Shown here piece by piece: positions 26,971 to 36,252 of a stretch of 64,000 nt of DNA. The DNA is from CAVVIH01 sp963748295 (lineage in GTDB: Bacteria; Acidobacteriota; Vicinamibacteria; Vicinamibacterales; 2-12-FULL-66-21), in NCBI GenBank assembly GCA_963748295.1, contig CAVVIH010000001.1:1-64000 (forward strand), written 5' to 3'. Under the pieces are notes generated by a model. It was not told where the DNA came from. It made no database searches and saw nothing but the letters and a program-made list of their open reading frames with translations. Both the position numbers and the translations under genes were made by a program. How positions within the stretch are numbered: the stretch's first letter is position 1; the number at the start of each line of letters is the position of its first letter.

Positions 26971-28176
26971 TTACCAGTCGTGAAGGGTGCCGTCCTGCAG
27001 CCGTGCGAGGGGGAGGTAGGCGCGCTGGTAGGGGAAGACGGCGGCGGCCGTCTCGTCGAGATCGACGCCGAGGCCCGGTGCATCGCCGGGGTGCATCATG
27101 CCGTCGGCGAAGGTATAGGCGTGCGGGAACACGCGGTCGGTTTCCGCGGCATGGGGCATGTGCTCCTGAATGCCGAAGTTGTGCACGCTCAGATCGAAGT
27201 GCAGCGCCGCCGCCATGCACACCGGGCTCAGGTCCGTGGCGCCGTGCGAGCCCGTGCGAACCCGGTGCAACTCGGCAAGCGCGGCGATCTTGCGCAGGTG
27301 GCTGATCCCGCCGGTATGCACGACGCTCGTGCGGATGTAATCGATCAGCTGCTCCTGAATCAGCTGCTGGCAGTCGTGGATCGAGTTGAAGACCTCGCCG
27401 ACGGCAAGCGGTGTCGTCGTATGCTGGCGAATGAGGCGAAAGCTCGCCTGGTTCTCGGCGGGCGTCGGATCCTCGAGCCAGAACAAGTGGTGTGGTTCGA
27501 GCGCCTTGCCGAGCCGGGCGGCTTCGATAGGCGAGAGACGGTGGTGGACGTCGTGCAGCAGATGCAGTTCCGGGCCGAAGTGCCGCCGCAGCGCCTCGAA
27601 CAATTGCGGCACGATGCGTAGATAGGGTTCGCTGTTCCACGCGGATTCGGACGGCAGACCGGGTTCCGCGGGCTCGTACCGGTGACCGCGGCCGATGCCG
27701 TAGACGTTCGCGAGCCCCGGCACCGCGCACTGCGCCCGCACGGCCTTGTAGCCGGCGGCAACATGCCGCTCGACCGACTCGATGGTCGCGTCGATCGAAT
27801 CGCCGTGCGCGTGGCCGTAAACCAGCACGGCCTCGCGCGACGCGCCGCCCAGCAGCTGATAGACGGGAACGCCAAGAGCCTTGCCCTTGATGTCCCACAG
27901 CGCCGTGTCGATGGCCGCGATCGCGGTCATCGTGACCGGGCCGCGCCGCCAGTAGGCGCCTTTGTAGAGAAGCTGCCAGATGTCCTCGATGCGGCGTGCG
28001 TCACGTCCGATGAGCAGCGGCAGGACGTGATCGGCCAGGTAGCTGGCCACGGCGAGCTCGCGGCCGTTGAGCGTCGCGTCACCGAGCCCGTACAGGCCAT
28101 CCTCGGTCTCGATTTTCACGGTGACGAAGTTGCGCCCCGGACAGCACGTGATGACCCTGGCGTCCGCAATCTTCAT
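26971..28176 (-). CDS. manD: D-mannonate dehydratase, enolase superfamily (ManD/RspA type)
   Basis: 401 residues, the family's usual length. It removes water from D-mannonate to give 2-keto-3-deoxygluconate, or a related sugar acid. The metal triad is present as Asp in LLHDVHHR, Glu in WLEDPTPAE and Glu in VGEVFNS; the HH after Asp and the GIGRGHRYEPAEPG loop are ManD features. This dehydratase would act two steps after uxaC, through a fructuronate reductase not found in the window. It diverges from the ROK regulator gene, 187 bp away. Confidence 0.85.
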   Translation of the reverse strand: MKIADARVITCCPGRNFVTVKIETEDGLYGLGDATLNGRELAVASYLADHVLPLLIGRDARRIEDIWQLLYKGAYWRRGPVTMTAIAAIDTALWDIKGKALGVPVYQLLGGASREAVLVYGHAHGDSIDATIESVERHVAAGYKAVRAQCAVPGLANVYGIGRGHRYEPAEPGLPSESAWNSEPYLRIVPQLFEALRRHFGPELHLLHDVHHRLSPIEAARLGKALEPHHLFWLEDPTPAENQASFRLIRQHTTTPLAVGEVFNSIHDCQQLIQEQLIDYIRTSVVHTGGISHLRKIAALAELHRVRTGSHGATDLSPVCMAAALHFDLSVHNFGIQEHMPHAAETDRVFPHAYTFADGMMHPGDAPGLGVDLDETAAAVFPYQRAYLPLARLQDGTLHDW

Positions 28177-28299
28177 GGCGAGGCACCCGTTGACGGCGAG
28201 GAATTAATACAGATCCTGAACAGAATGCGGCTTCACTATATGCACTCGCAGCCGCCGCGGTCTACCGCGTAAAACTGTGGAACAACCATGCAGGCTGGC

Positions 28300-28327
28300 T
28301 TGACAGCGGCTATACACGGCCTATATC
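28300..28327 (+). promoter_or_regulatory. Candidate sigma-70-type promoter of the ROK regulator
   Basis: TTGACA at 28300-28305, a 16-bp spacer, then TATATC at 28322-28327, 36 bp before the ATG at 28364. The match to the bacterial consensus is good for such GC-rich DNA. The start of manD is on the other side of the 187-bp divergent region. Confidence 0.5.
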
Positions 28328-28363
28328 GTTCGAGCCGTAAACAAAGGCCGGGTTGGCGGCGAC

Positions 28364-29554
28364 ATGCGCAAGATCGATCTCACCAACTTCCAGCTCGCCA
28401 CGAGCGAAACCGCGCGGCACATCAACCGCCGGATCGCGCTGAACATCATCCGCCGGCACCAGCCGATGTCGCGAGCGGACGTTGCGCGGCGGTCCGGGCT
28501 GCAGCGCAGCACGGTGTCGGCCATTATCGATCAGCTCATCGACGAAGGATGGGTGACCGAAGGAGCGAGCCCGGTCTCCGCGCGCGGGCGGCGGCCGCGC
28601 TTCCTGCACCTCAACGTCGAGCGCGCCGGCATCATCGCGGTCGATCTCCGGCCCGGCGTGACGCGGGTCGGCCTCGCCGGTCTCGACGCGCGATTCGTCA
28701 TGCAGACGGAGTGGGTGACGCCGGTGAAGCCTGACGAGTTCGCGCGCCGGCTCGCGCGCACGGTGACGACGTTCCGCGACGCGCATCCCGAGATGGTCTA
28801 CGAGGGCGTCGGCGTCAGCCTGCCGGGACGCGTCGACCACTCCGGAACGCTGGTGTTCGCGCCGAACCTCGGGTGGGGACAGGTCAACCTGCGCCGCCTG
28901 CTCGAATCCAGCGTGGACCTGCCGGTCGTGTTCGAGAACGCGGCGAGCGCGTGCGCGCTGGCGGAATTGTGGTTCGGGCGTCATCCTGACGACGTCAGGC
29001 ATCTCGTCGCGGTGACGGTCTCCGAGGGCATCGGCGTCGGGATGCTCCTCAACGGACAGTTGTTTCACGGCACGGACGAACTCGCCGGCGAATTCGGCCA
29101 CGTCACGCTCGACGAGAGCGGGCCGCCATGCTCGTGCGGAAAATCCGGCTGCTGGGAGCAGTACGCGTCCAACTCCGCGGCACTGGCGCACTACCTCGCT
29201 GATGCGCCGGGCGGCCGCGACGGCGATTCGGCCTTGACGTTCGACGACATCCTGCGGCGGGCCGATCGCGGCGACGCACGCGCCATCGAGACGCTCGAGC
29301 GCATGGCGCGCTATCTCGGCATCGGGCTGGCGCCGATCGTCACCGGCCTGGCGCCCCAGGTCCTCGTCATGATCGGCCCGATCACCGCGGCCTGGAGCCG
29401 CGTCGGTCCGATCCTCGAGGAGGTCGTGCGCCGCCGATCGATGTCGCTCATCCGGACGCGAATCGTGCCCACCGACCCCGCCACGCAGCCGCGGCTCCGA
29501 GGCGCGGTGACGCTCGTGGTGCAGCGCCACTTCGCCGTGCCGAACGTCGCGTGA
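28364..29554 (+). CDS. ROK-family transcriptional regulator (XylR/NagC type)
   Basis: 396 residues. An N-terminal winged helix (PMSRADVARRSGLQRSTVS, then IIDQLIDEGWV) is followed by a ROK kinase-like domain with VGVSLPGRVD, GELAGEFGHV-like LAGEFGHVTLD and the zinc motif CSCGKSGCWEQY. Regulators of this layout bind a sugar in the ROK fold and release their operator; several control xylose or glucose-type genes. Its position, divergent from manD and next to the xylan genes, makes it the probable local repressor. The fusion gene starts six bases after its stop. Confidence 0.9.
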   Translation: MRKIDLTNFQLATSETARHINRRIALNIIRRHQPMSRADVARRSGLQRSTVSAIIDQLIDEGWVTEGASPVSARGRRPRFLHLNVERAGIIAVDLRPGVTRVGLAGLDARFVMQTEWVTPVKPDEFARRLARTVTTFRDAHPEMVYEGVGVSLPGRVDHSGTLVFAPNLGWGQVNLRRLLESSVDLPVVFENAASACALAELWFGRHPDDVRHLVAVTVSEGIGVGMLLNGQLFHGTDELAGEFGHVTLDESGPPCSCGKSGCWEQYASNSAALAHYLADAPGGRDGDSALTFDDILRRADRGDARAIETLERMARYLGIGLAPIVTGLAPQVLVMIGPITAAWSRVGPILEEVVRRRSMSLIRTRIVPTDPATQPRLRGAVTLVVQRHFAVPNVA

Positions 29555-29560
29555 TCGCCG

Positions 29561-32500
29561 ATGCGGACCGCGTGGATCGCCGCCGCGTTCTTTCTGCTCG
29601 CCGCTGAACCGATTGCCGCGCAGCCATCCGGCGGGCCGTATGGTCCGCTTTCGCAGCACTACACGCTTCCCAAAGCGCTGCACCTTTATTACGTCGCCCC
29701 AGACGGCCGCGGCGATGCCTCGGGCGCGACGCTCGAGCAGCCCACCACGCTCGAAGCCGCGATAGCCCGTGTGGTGACGGGCGACGCGATCGTCATGCGC
29801 GGCGGGGTCTACCGCACCGGCGGCCTGACCTTCAACCAGGGCATCACGATCCAGCCGTATGCCGACGAGCGTCCGGTGCTGAAAGGCACGCTGGCCGCGG
29901 ACAAATGGGAAGCGCTCCGCAACAACGTCTGGCGCACGCGCTGGGAGCGCCTGTTCCCGGCGCGTCCGCTGGGCTGGTGGCGGCGCGAGCGCGAAGGCAT
30001 GATCACGCCGCTCCACCGCTTCAACAACGACATGGTGTTCGTGGACGGCGTGCTGCTGCGATCGGCCGGCTGGGAAGGCGAACTCGATGCGCAGTCGTTC
30101 TACATCGACTACGACAGCGGCTACGTCTACATCGGCGCCGATCCGGCCAACCGGCTGGTCGAGATCACCGCTTACGACTGTGCGCTCCTGCGCACGACCC
30201 GGCCCGTCCATGGCAAGGCGCCGGACAAGAAGGGATTCGTGCTGCGCGGCGTCACCCTGACGCAATACGCCTACCGGGCGATCGACATCGAGGCGAAGCG
30301 GCCCGCCGCGTTGGTATCAGAAGAGCCGACCGACGATCCGGTCGGCCCGGCCGATCCATCCACGTTCGGCAAGGAAGTCGTCGGCACCACGCTGGAGCAC
30401 GTGACGATTTCGTACACGTCGCGCGTCGCCGGCTACTTTCGTGGCGACGGCCTGACAATCCGGCACTCGCTCGTCAGCGACACCAGCACCGAGGGCATCT
30501 ACGTGATCGGCTCGTCCGATGTGCTGCTCGAGAAGAACATCATCCGGCGGAACAACGTCGAGCGGTTGACCGGCTATTACCCTGCCGCCGTCAAGATCTT
30601 CAACCAGTCGCACCGCGTGACCGTTCGCGACAACCTCGTGATCGATCATCCCAACTCGAACGGTGTCTGGTACGACGTCGGCACGGTGGATGCCGTGTTC
30701 GTCAACAACCGGGTCGAAGGCGCCATCGACTGCTTCTTCTTCGAGATCTCGAAGGGGGCGATCGTCGCCGGCAACGTGCTCGTCAACTGCCAGAAAGGCA
30801 TTCGCGTCCTCAACAGCTCGAACGCGCGCGTCTACCACAACACGCTGGTCAACGCGCCGGCGTCGTTCGAGCGCACCGAGCGCAGCGCCGCCGCGGATCA
30901 CTTTGGCTGGCACCCTCGGACGGGACCCGATGTCGACCAGCGTGAGGGGCACGTGTTCGTCGGCAACCTGCTCGTCGCCGGCGAGTCGTATTCGGCGCCG
31001 CTGCTGCGATTCGAGCAGCCGCGCACCCTCTGCCCGCGTCTGACGAAGCCGCAGATCACCGACCTCGACGCGAATGTTTACGTCCGCCAGGGCATGGCGC
31101 GGGAGCCTCTGGTGACGTGGAGTCCCGCGGCTTCGGAGAGCTGCCAGGTGCCGATTGCTTCACTCGATGAGCTGCAGACGATCGCGCCGTCGTTCGAGCG
31201 CAACGGCCGCGCGTTCAGCGCCTACACGGGTGCGCTGTTCCGCAGCACCGAGTTGCGCAACTACGAAATCGATCGGCTTCCTCCAGGCACGCAGCCGGTC
31301 GCGAACGTCCCCGCAGACGTGCTGCGCGCGCTTGGCTGGAAATCCGAGTCCCGCGCCGCTGGTGCATATCCTCGCACCGCTCAACCCGAAGCACGACATC
31401 GTGGATGGCCTGCCTACGGTGGGGGTCCCGAACAGATTCGCTACTCGCGCCTGTCGCAGATCACTCGGGAGAATGTGAAGCAGCTCGAGATCGCGTGGAC
31501 GTTCGACTCGGGCGAGCAGGGTGGCCTGCAGACGAACCCCATCGTCATCGACGGTGTCCTCTACACGACGACGCCAAAGCACCGGGTGGTCGCGCTCGAT
31601 GCGGCCACCGGAAAACAGTTGTGGTCGTTCGGCACCAAACCCGGTTCCGGGCCGAACAGAGGGGTGATGTATTGGGCGGATGGACGCGAGAAGCGCATCT
31701 TCGCCGCGCAGCAGCACTACATCTACGCGCTGAACGCCGCGACCGGCGAACCGATCGCCGGCTTCGGCCACGACGGTCGCGTCGATCTCCGTGAGAACCT
31801 CGGCCGCGACCCCGGCGATCAGTCGATTGCGCTGACCTCACCGGGCGTCGTCTACCGGGATCTGATCATCGTCGGCGGCCGCGTCAGCGAGAGCCTGCCC
31901 GCCACGCCCGGTGACGTGCGCGCCTACGACGCCAGGACGGGTGCGCTTCGCTGGAGCTTTCACACCATCCCGCACCCGGGGGAATTCGGATACGAGACCT
32001 GGCCGAAGGATGCCTGGACTTACAGCGGCGGCGCCAACAACTGGACTGGCATGGCGCTCGACGAAGCGCGCGGCATCGTCTACGTGCCGACCGGATCGGC
32101 GGCGGCTGACTTCTACGGCGCCAACCGCACCGGCGACAACCTGTTCGCGAATTCGCTGATCGCGCTCGACGCCGCGACCGGAAAACGCATCTGGCACTTT
32201 CAGGCAGTCCGGCATGACATCTGGGATCGCGATTTTCCCGCGCCGCCGAGCCTCGTCACCGTGACGCACGAGGGCCGGCGCATCGACGCCGTCGCGCAGA
32301 CCAGCAAGCAGGGGTTCGTCTTCCTGTTCGACCGCGCCGATGGAAAACCGCTGTTCCCGCTCGAGTACCAGAAGATACCCGCCGAGCGATCTCGACGGCG
32401 AGGTCGCAGCCGACACGCAGCCGCTGCCGGTCAGGCCGGCGCCATACGCACGACAGGTGCTGACCGAAGACATGCTGACGCAGCGAACGCCCGAAGCGCA

Positions 32501-33431
32501 CCGCAAGGCGCTGGAGGAGTTTCGATCGCTGCGCAGCGGCGGACCGTTCCTGCCGTTCACGCTCCACAAGGGGACGGTGATTTTTCCCGGCTTCGATGGC
32601 GGCGCCGAATGGGGAGGCGCCGCGTTCGACCCGGATACCGGCCTTCTCTACGTGAACTCGAACGAGATGGCGTGGGTCGCCAGCCTCGCGCACAACGTCA
32701 CCGGCAAGGGGCCGCGCGCGACCTACCTGCGCGAGTGCGCGATCTGTCATCGCGACGACATGAAAGGGGCGCCGCCGCAGATTCCACCGCTCGCCGGCAT
32801 CGCCGGGCGTCGCACGGCGGCGGAGATCGCCACGGTCATCAGGCAGGGCACCGGACGCATGCCGGGCCACCCGGCGCTGTCGCAGGAAACCGTGAGCGCG
32901 CTCGTCGATTACATCCGCACGGGGAAGAGCACTGCGTCAGACGACGCTCCGGACACCTCGTCGCCGACATACCTGAAATACCGCTTCACCGGTTACACGA
33001 AGTTCCTCGATTACGAGCGCTATCCTGCGATCGCGCCGCCGTGGGGCACGCTCAATGCCATCGACCTGAACACCGGCGAGTATGCCTGGAAGGTCCCGCT
33101 CGGCGAATACCCGGAGCTCGTGGAGAAGGGGATCAAGGATACGGGCAGCGAGAACTACGGTGGCCCCGTCGTGACGGCGGGCGGCCTCGTCTTCATCGGC
33201 GCGACCAACTTCGACAGGAAGTTTCGCGCATTCGACAAGACCACGGGCACGTTGTTGTGGGAGACGACGCTTCCGTTCTCCGCGAACGGCACGCCGTGCA
33301 CCTACGAAGTGGACGGGCGTCAGTTCGTCGTCGTTCCGGCCGGCGGCGGCAAGGGACGCGGCGACGCGCCGCCGTCGGGCGGGCTCTACATTGCCTTCGC
33401 GCTGCCGCGGCGGGCTTCAGGCGCCCGCTAA
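29561..33431 (+). CDS. Parallel beta-helix protein fused in frame to a PQQ dehydrogenase with cytochrome c domain, frameshifted
   Basis: Residues 1-20 are a signal peptide. Residues about 40-605 are a right-handed beta-helix of the pectate-lyase/DUF1565 kind (LYYVAPDGRGDASGATLEQP at the start, then SDVLLEKNIIRRNN and ARVYHNTLVNAP rungs). From about residue 610 it continues into a quinoprotein: GWPAYGGGPEQIRYSRLSQI, DVRAYDARTGALRW, a heme site CAICHRDDMKG with MPGHP as likely Met ligand, and ENYGGPVVTAGGLVFIGAT near the end. An extra G at about 32381 breaks the frame; removal restores KIPPSDLDGEV and gives 1289 residues. The two halves are usually separate secreted proteins, and the quinoprotein half has no signal peptide of its own here. 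It may oxidise a sugar or alcohol in the periplasm. Confidence 0.75.
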
Positions 33432-33450
33432 GGCGACACCGGTCGGAATC

Positions 33451-34543
33451 TCAGGCCCGGGCCAGGCACCGCGGCCGCACGAGCCCGAGCTTCGCCATCC
33501 GCGTCTCGAGCGTTGTCGGCCTCAGCCCCAGCTGGTCGGCGGCGCCGCCGTTGCCGCGGATCCGCCAGCGTACGCGCTCGAGAATCGTGCGGATGTGTTC
33601 GCGCTCGACGTCGTCGATCCGGTCGCTCGCCTTCGCGGCAGGAACGGACGACGTGGGGACGGTGAGCACCAGCTCGGGGCCCTTGGCGACGATCATCGCG
33701 CGTTCGACCACGTTGCGAAGCTCGCGGATGTTGCCGGGCCACGAGGTCCTGCTGCAGCGCGGCCATGTTCTCTTCCGGAATCGAGTCGACCCGCTTGTCG
33801 AAGGATCTCGAGTACTGCGCGACGAAGTGGAAGACCAGGTAGGGAATGTCTTCGACCCGCTCGCGCAGCGGCGGCACCTGGATCGGGAAGACGTTCAGCC
33901 GGTAGAACAGGTCTTCACGAAACGCGTTCTCCTCGATCCGCTTCGCGAGGTTCCGGTGCGTCGCCGCGATGATCCGGACGTCGACGGCAATCGACCTCGG
34001 GCTCCCGAGCCGTTCAATCTGCCGCTCTTCGAGCACGCGCAGCAGCTTCACCTGGATGTCCGCCGGCAGGTCGCCGATTTCGTCGAGGAAAATCGTCGAG
34101 CGGTCGGCCAGTTCGAACCGGCCGATCTGCCGCGCCACCGCCCCGGTGAACGCTCCCTTTTCGCGCCCGAACAGCTCGCTCTCGATGAGCGTGTTCGGGA
34201 TCGCGGAGCAGTTGACACGCACCATCGAGCGCGCGCGCCGGGCGCTCAGATCGTGGATGTAGGTGGCGATGACTTCCTTGCCGGTGCCGGTTTCGCCGAG
34301 CAGCAGCGCGGTGGAATCGGTCATGGCCACCTGCCGGGCCTCGGCCAGCACCCGCTGCATGGCCTTGCTGCGTCCGACGATCGCGCGCTCGGCGAGCCGC
34401 GCGTCCGCGTCGCGCCCGGCAGCCCCGTCGAGCGTGCCATGGCCGTGGTCGACATGAACCAGCCGGCGTGCGACGGCGGTGGAGCTCCACGGCAGAAAAG
34501 CCGGCGGAGGGTCGGCGATGAGTTGCGCTGCTCGTTCACGCAT
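33451..34543 (-). CDS. Sigma-54-dependent transcriptional activator, frameshifted
   Basis: An AAA+ bacterial enhancer-binding protein with only a short (about 45-residue) N-terminal region and no receiver or GAF domain. It has Walker A GETGTGKEV, the sigma-54 contact loop GAFTGA, Walker B TIFLDEIGDLP, and a C-terminal Fis-type helix-turn-helix (GNGGAADQLGLRPTTLETRM). An extra base near 33741-33750 breaks it; removing it restores the WPGNIRELRNVVERA motif and gives 363 residues. AAGGG lies eight bases before the ATG at 34543. It converges on the quinoprotein gene, with 19 bases between. Its control must come from another protein or from expression level. Confidence 0.85.
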
Positions 34544-34977
34544 GAGCGTGCCCTTTCGTAGTCGTTGACGGCTTCCGGCCGCTGTCGCGCAAGTGTCTGG
34601 GAAGGCGTTTCCCCGAATGCTGCGCGATATCGTCCGGCGAATCGCCCCAGCTCGTTGAACCCGTGATCGATCGCGACGTCGGTAATCGTGATTGACGCCG
34701 ACCCTACGGCCCGCAGCACGCGGCGCACGCCTTCGAGCCGCTCGGCGAGCATCCACCGCTTGGGTCCGATGCCGTGCACCGCGTAGAACGCATTGCGGAG
34801 GCTGCGTTCGCTGACCCCGACGACGCGGCACAGCCTGGAAAGCGGCACGTGGGTATCCAGATGTGCACGCAGGTAGGTTTCAGCGCGCTCGACCGCTTCC
34901 TGGCGCGACCCCAGCGGCTCGGACGGTCGTTCCTGGCTGACGGGACTTCCTTGCATGGCCCGATACGCTATCGCCAT
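34321..34977 (-). CDS. AraC-family helix-turn-helix regulator
   Basis: A 219-codon frame. Residues about 30-130 are an AraC/XylS-type double helix-turn-helix (LSRLCRVVGVSERSLRNAF, then ITDVAIDHGFNELGRFAGRY and GETPSQTLAR). The last 70-80 codons are arginine- and proline-rich and overlap the sigma-54 activator gene by 223 bases, which is abnormal. A one-base insertion before the overlap would instead end the protein at the TGA inside ATGCGTGA, right at the start of the next gene. No effector-binding domain is present. Confidence 0.7.
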   Translation of the reverse strand: MAIAYRAMQGSPVSQERPSEPLGSRQEAVERAETYLRAHLDTHVPLSRLCRVVGVSERSLRNAFYAVHGIGPKRWMLAERLEGVRRVLRAVGSASITITDVAIDHGFNELGRFAGRYRAAFGETPSQTLARQRPEAVNDYERARSCVNEQRNSSPTLRRLFCRGAPPPSHAGWFMSTTAMARSTGLPGATRTRGSPSARSSDAARPCSGCWPRPGRWP

Positions 34978-35221
34978 CCCCCGGCAGCGAGAACTGGCAA
35001 CATTGACAGGGGGGCCTGTGGAAATCTTCGTTCGGCCGCATGAAAAGTCACGAGTGGCCGGAGTATCCTAGGTACAAAGGGCCGAAGACCCGCCCGACGG
35101 TCGTCTGATTGCCGATTCTGCATAGCCTGCCAGCTCCCCGGAGTCCTATCGTCACATTGTGTTGACATCGGGATCCGTGGAAGCCCTTTTCGAGGCTGGC
35201 GGGTGCGGGAGAGTGTCTCGC

Positions 35222-35852
35222 ATGTCCAGGCCTCGCGTTCTGTTGGCGGACGATCACGCGCTGCTTCTTGGCGCCTTCGAGAAGCTCCTCGCCGACGAGT
35301 TCGACATCGTCGGTCAGGTGTCCGACGGGCGTGCGGTGGTTGCCGCCGCCGAAACGCTCAATCCTGACGTCGTCGTGCTCGATATCTCGATGCCGCTCCT
35401 GAACGGGCTCGAGGCCGGACGACAGATCAAGCAGAAATCGCGAGGCGTCAAGCTCGTGTTCCTGACGATGAACGAGGATGCCGATCTCGCGGCGGAGGCG
35501 TTCCGTTCGGGGGCGTCAGCCTACGTGCTCAAGCGCTCCGCGGCGTCCGAGCTGATGACCGCGATCCGTGAAGTGGTGCAGGGCCGCTCGTACATCACGC
35601 CGCTGATAACAGAAGGCGTAGTCGGATCGCTGCTCAATGTCGACGAGACGAAGAATCGTCACGAGCTGACGCCGCGGCAGGTCGAAGTGCTGCAGCTGCT
35701 GGCGGAAGGGCGATCGATGAAGGAAGTGGCGCCGCGTCCTGGACCTCACGCCGCGGACCGTCGCCTTCCACAAATACCGGATGATGGAACAGCTCGGCGT
35801 CAAATCGACCGCCGAACTGGTGCAGTATGCTGTCAAGCAGCACATCGTCTGA
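35222..35852 (+). CDS. NarL/LuxR-type response regulator, frameshifted
   Basis: A receiver domain (VLLADDHALL, phosphorylated Asp in VVVLDISMPLLNG, the conserved Lys in YVLKRSAAS) is joined to a LuxR-type DNA-binding domain (HELTPRQVEVLQLLAEG). An extra C near 35730-35735 breaks the second domain; removing it restores RVLDLTPRTVAFHKYRM and the end AVKQHIV, giving 209 residues. The ATG at 35222 is preferred over an upstream TTG at 35159. The stand-alone receiver gene overlaps its 3' end by 26 bases. The convergent histidine kinase of the HisKA_3 type at 36253 is its probable partner, as NarL-type regulators pair with such kinases. Confidence 0.85.
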
Positions 35853-36237
35853 CAAGCCGCGCGTGCTGCTGGTTGACGACAACGAGGCGATGCTCGTTCG
35901 CACGGCGGCGGTCCTGGCGCCGGTATGCGACGTGGTGGGCACCGCGCGAAACGGCCTGGCTGCGCGCGAAGCAGCGAGAAAGCTGCGGCCCGACGTGATC
36001 GTGCTCGACATCTCGATGCCCGGCATGACCGGCATCGAGCTCGCCAACTGTCTCCGCGAAGCCGGTTCGAACGCCGCGCTGGTGTTTCTCACCGTCCATG
36101 ATGACGAAGAGCTGATCCTCGCCGCGCAGGATGCCGGGGGGATCGGCTATGTCGTGAAGCCACGGCTCGGCACCGATCTGCTGCGTGCCATCCAGGAAGC
36201 CCGCGCCGGCCGGCGATTTGTTTCACCGATCCGGTGA
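35827..36237 (+). CDS. Single-domain response regulator
   Basis: 136 residues, receiver domain only. It has VLLVDDNEAML, the phosphoacceptor Asp in VIVLDISMPGMTG and the conserved Lys in YVVKPRLGTD; there is no output domain. Stand-alone receivers usually act as phosphate sinks or through protein contacts. Its ATG lies inside the end of the LuxR-type gene, so the pair is translated together. It converges with the histidine kinase gene, leaving 15 bases between stops. Confidence 0.85.
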   Translation: MLSSSTSSDKPRVLLVDDNEAMLVRTAAVLAPVCDVVGTARNGLAAREAARKLRPDVIVLDISMPGMTGIELANCLREAGSNAALVFLTVHDDEELILAAQDAGGIGYVVKPRLGTDLLRAIQEARAGRRFVSPIR

Positions 36238-36252
36238 GCAGACCGGGCGGCC

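Noticed and set aside
28310..30265. 651-codon minus-strand ORF over the ROK and beta-helix genes
   Set aside because: No conserved features; both plus-strand genes are well supported.
32382..34561. Continuation of the beta-helix/quinoprotein frame past 32381
   Set aside because: After the extra base the translation loses all family resemblance, while the neighbouring frame continues the quinoprotein to 33431.
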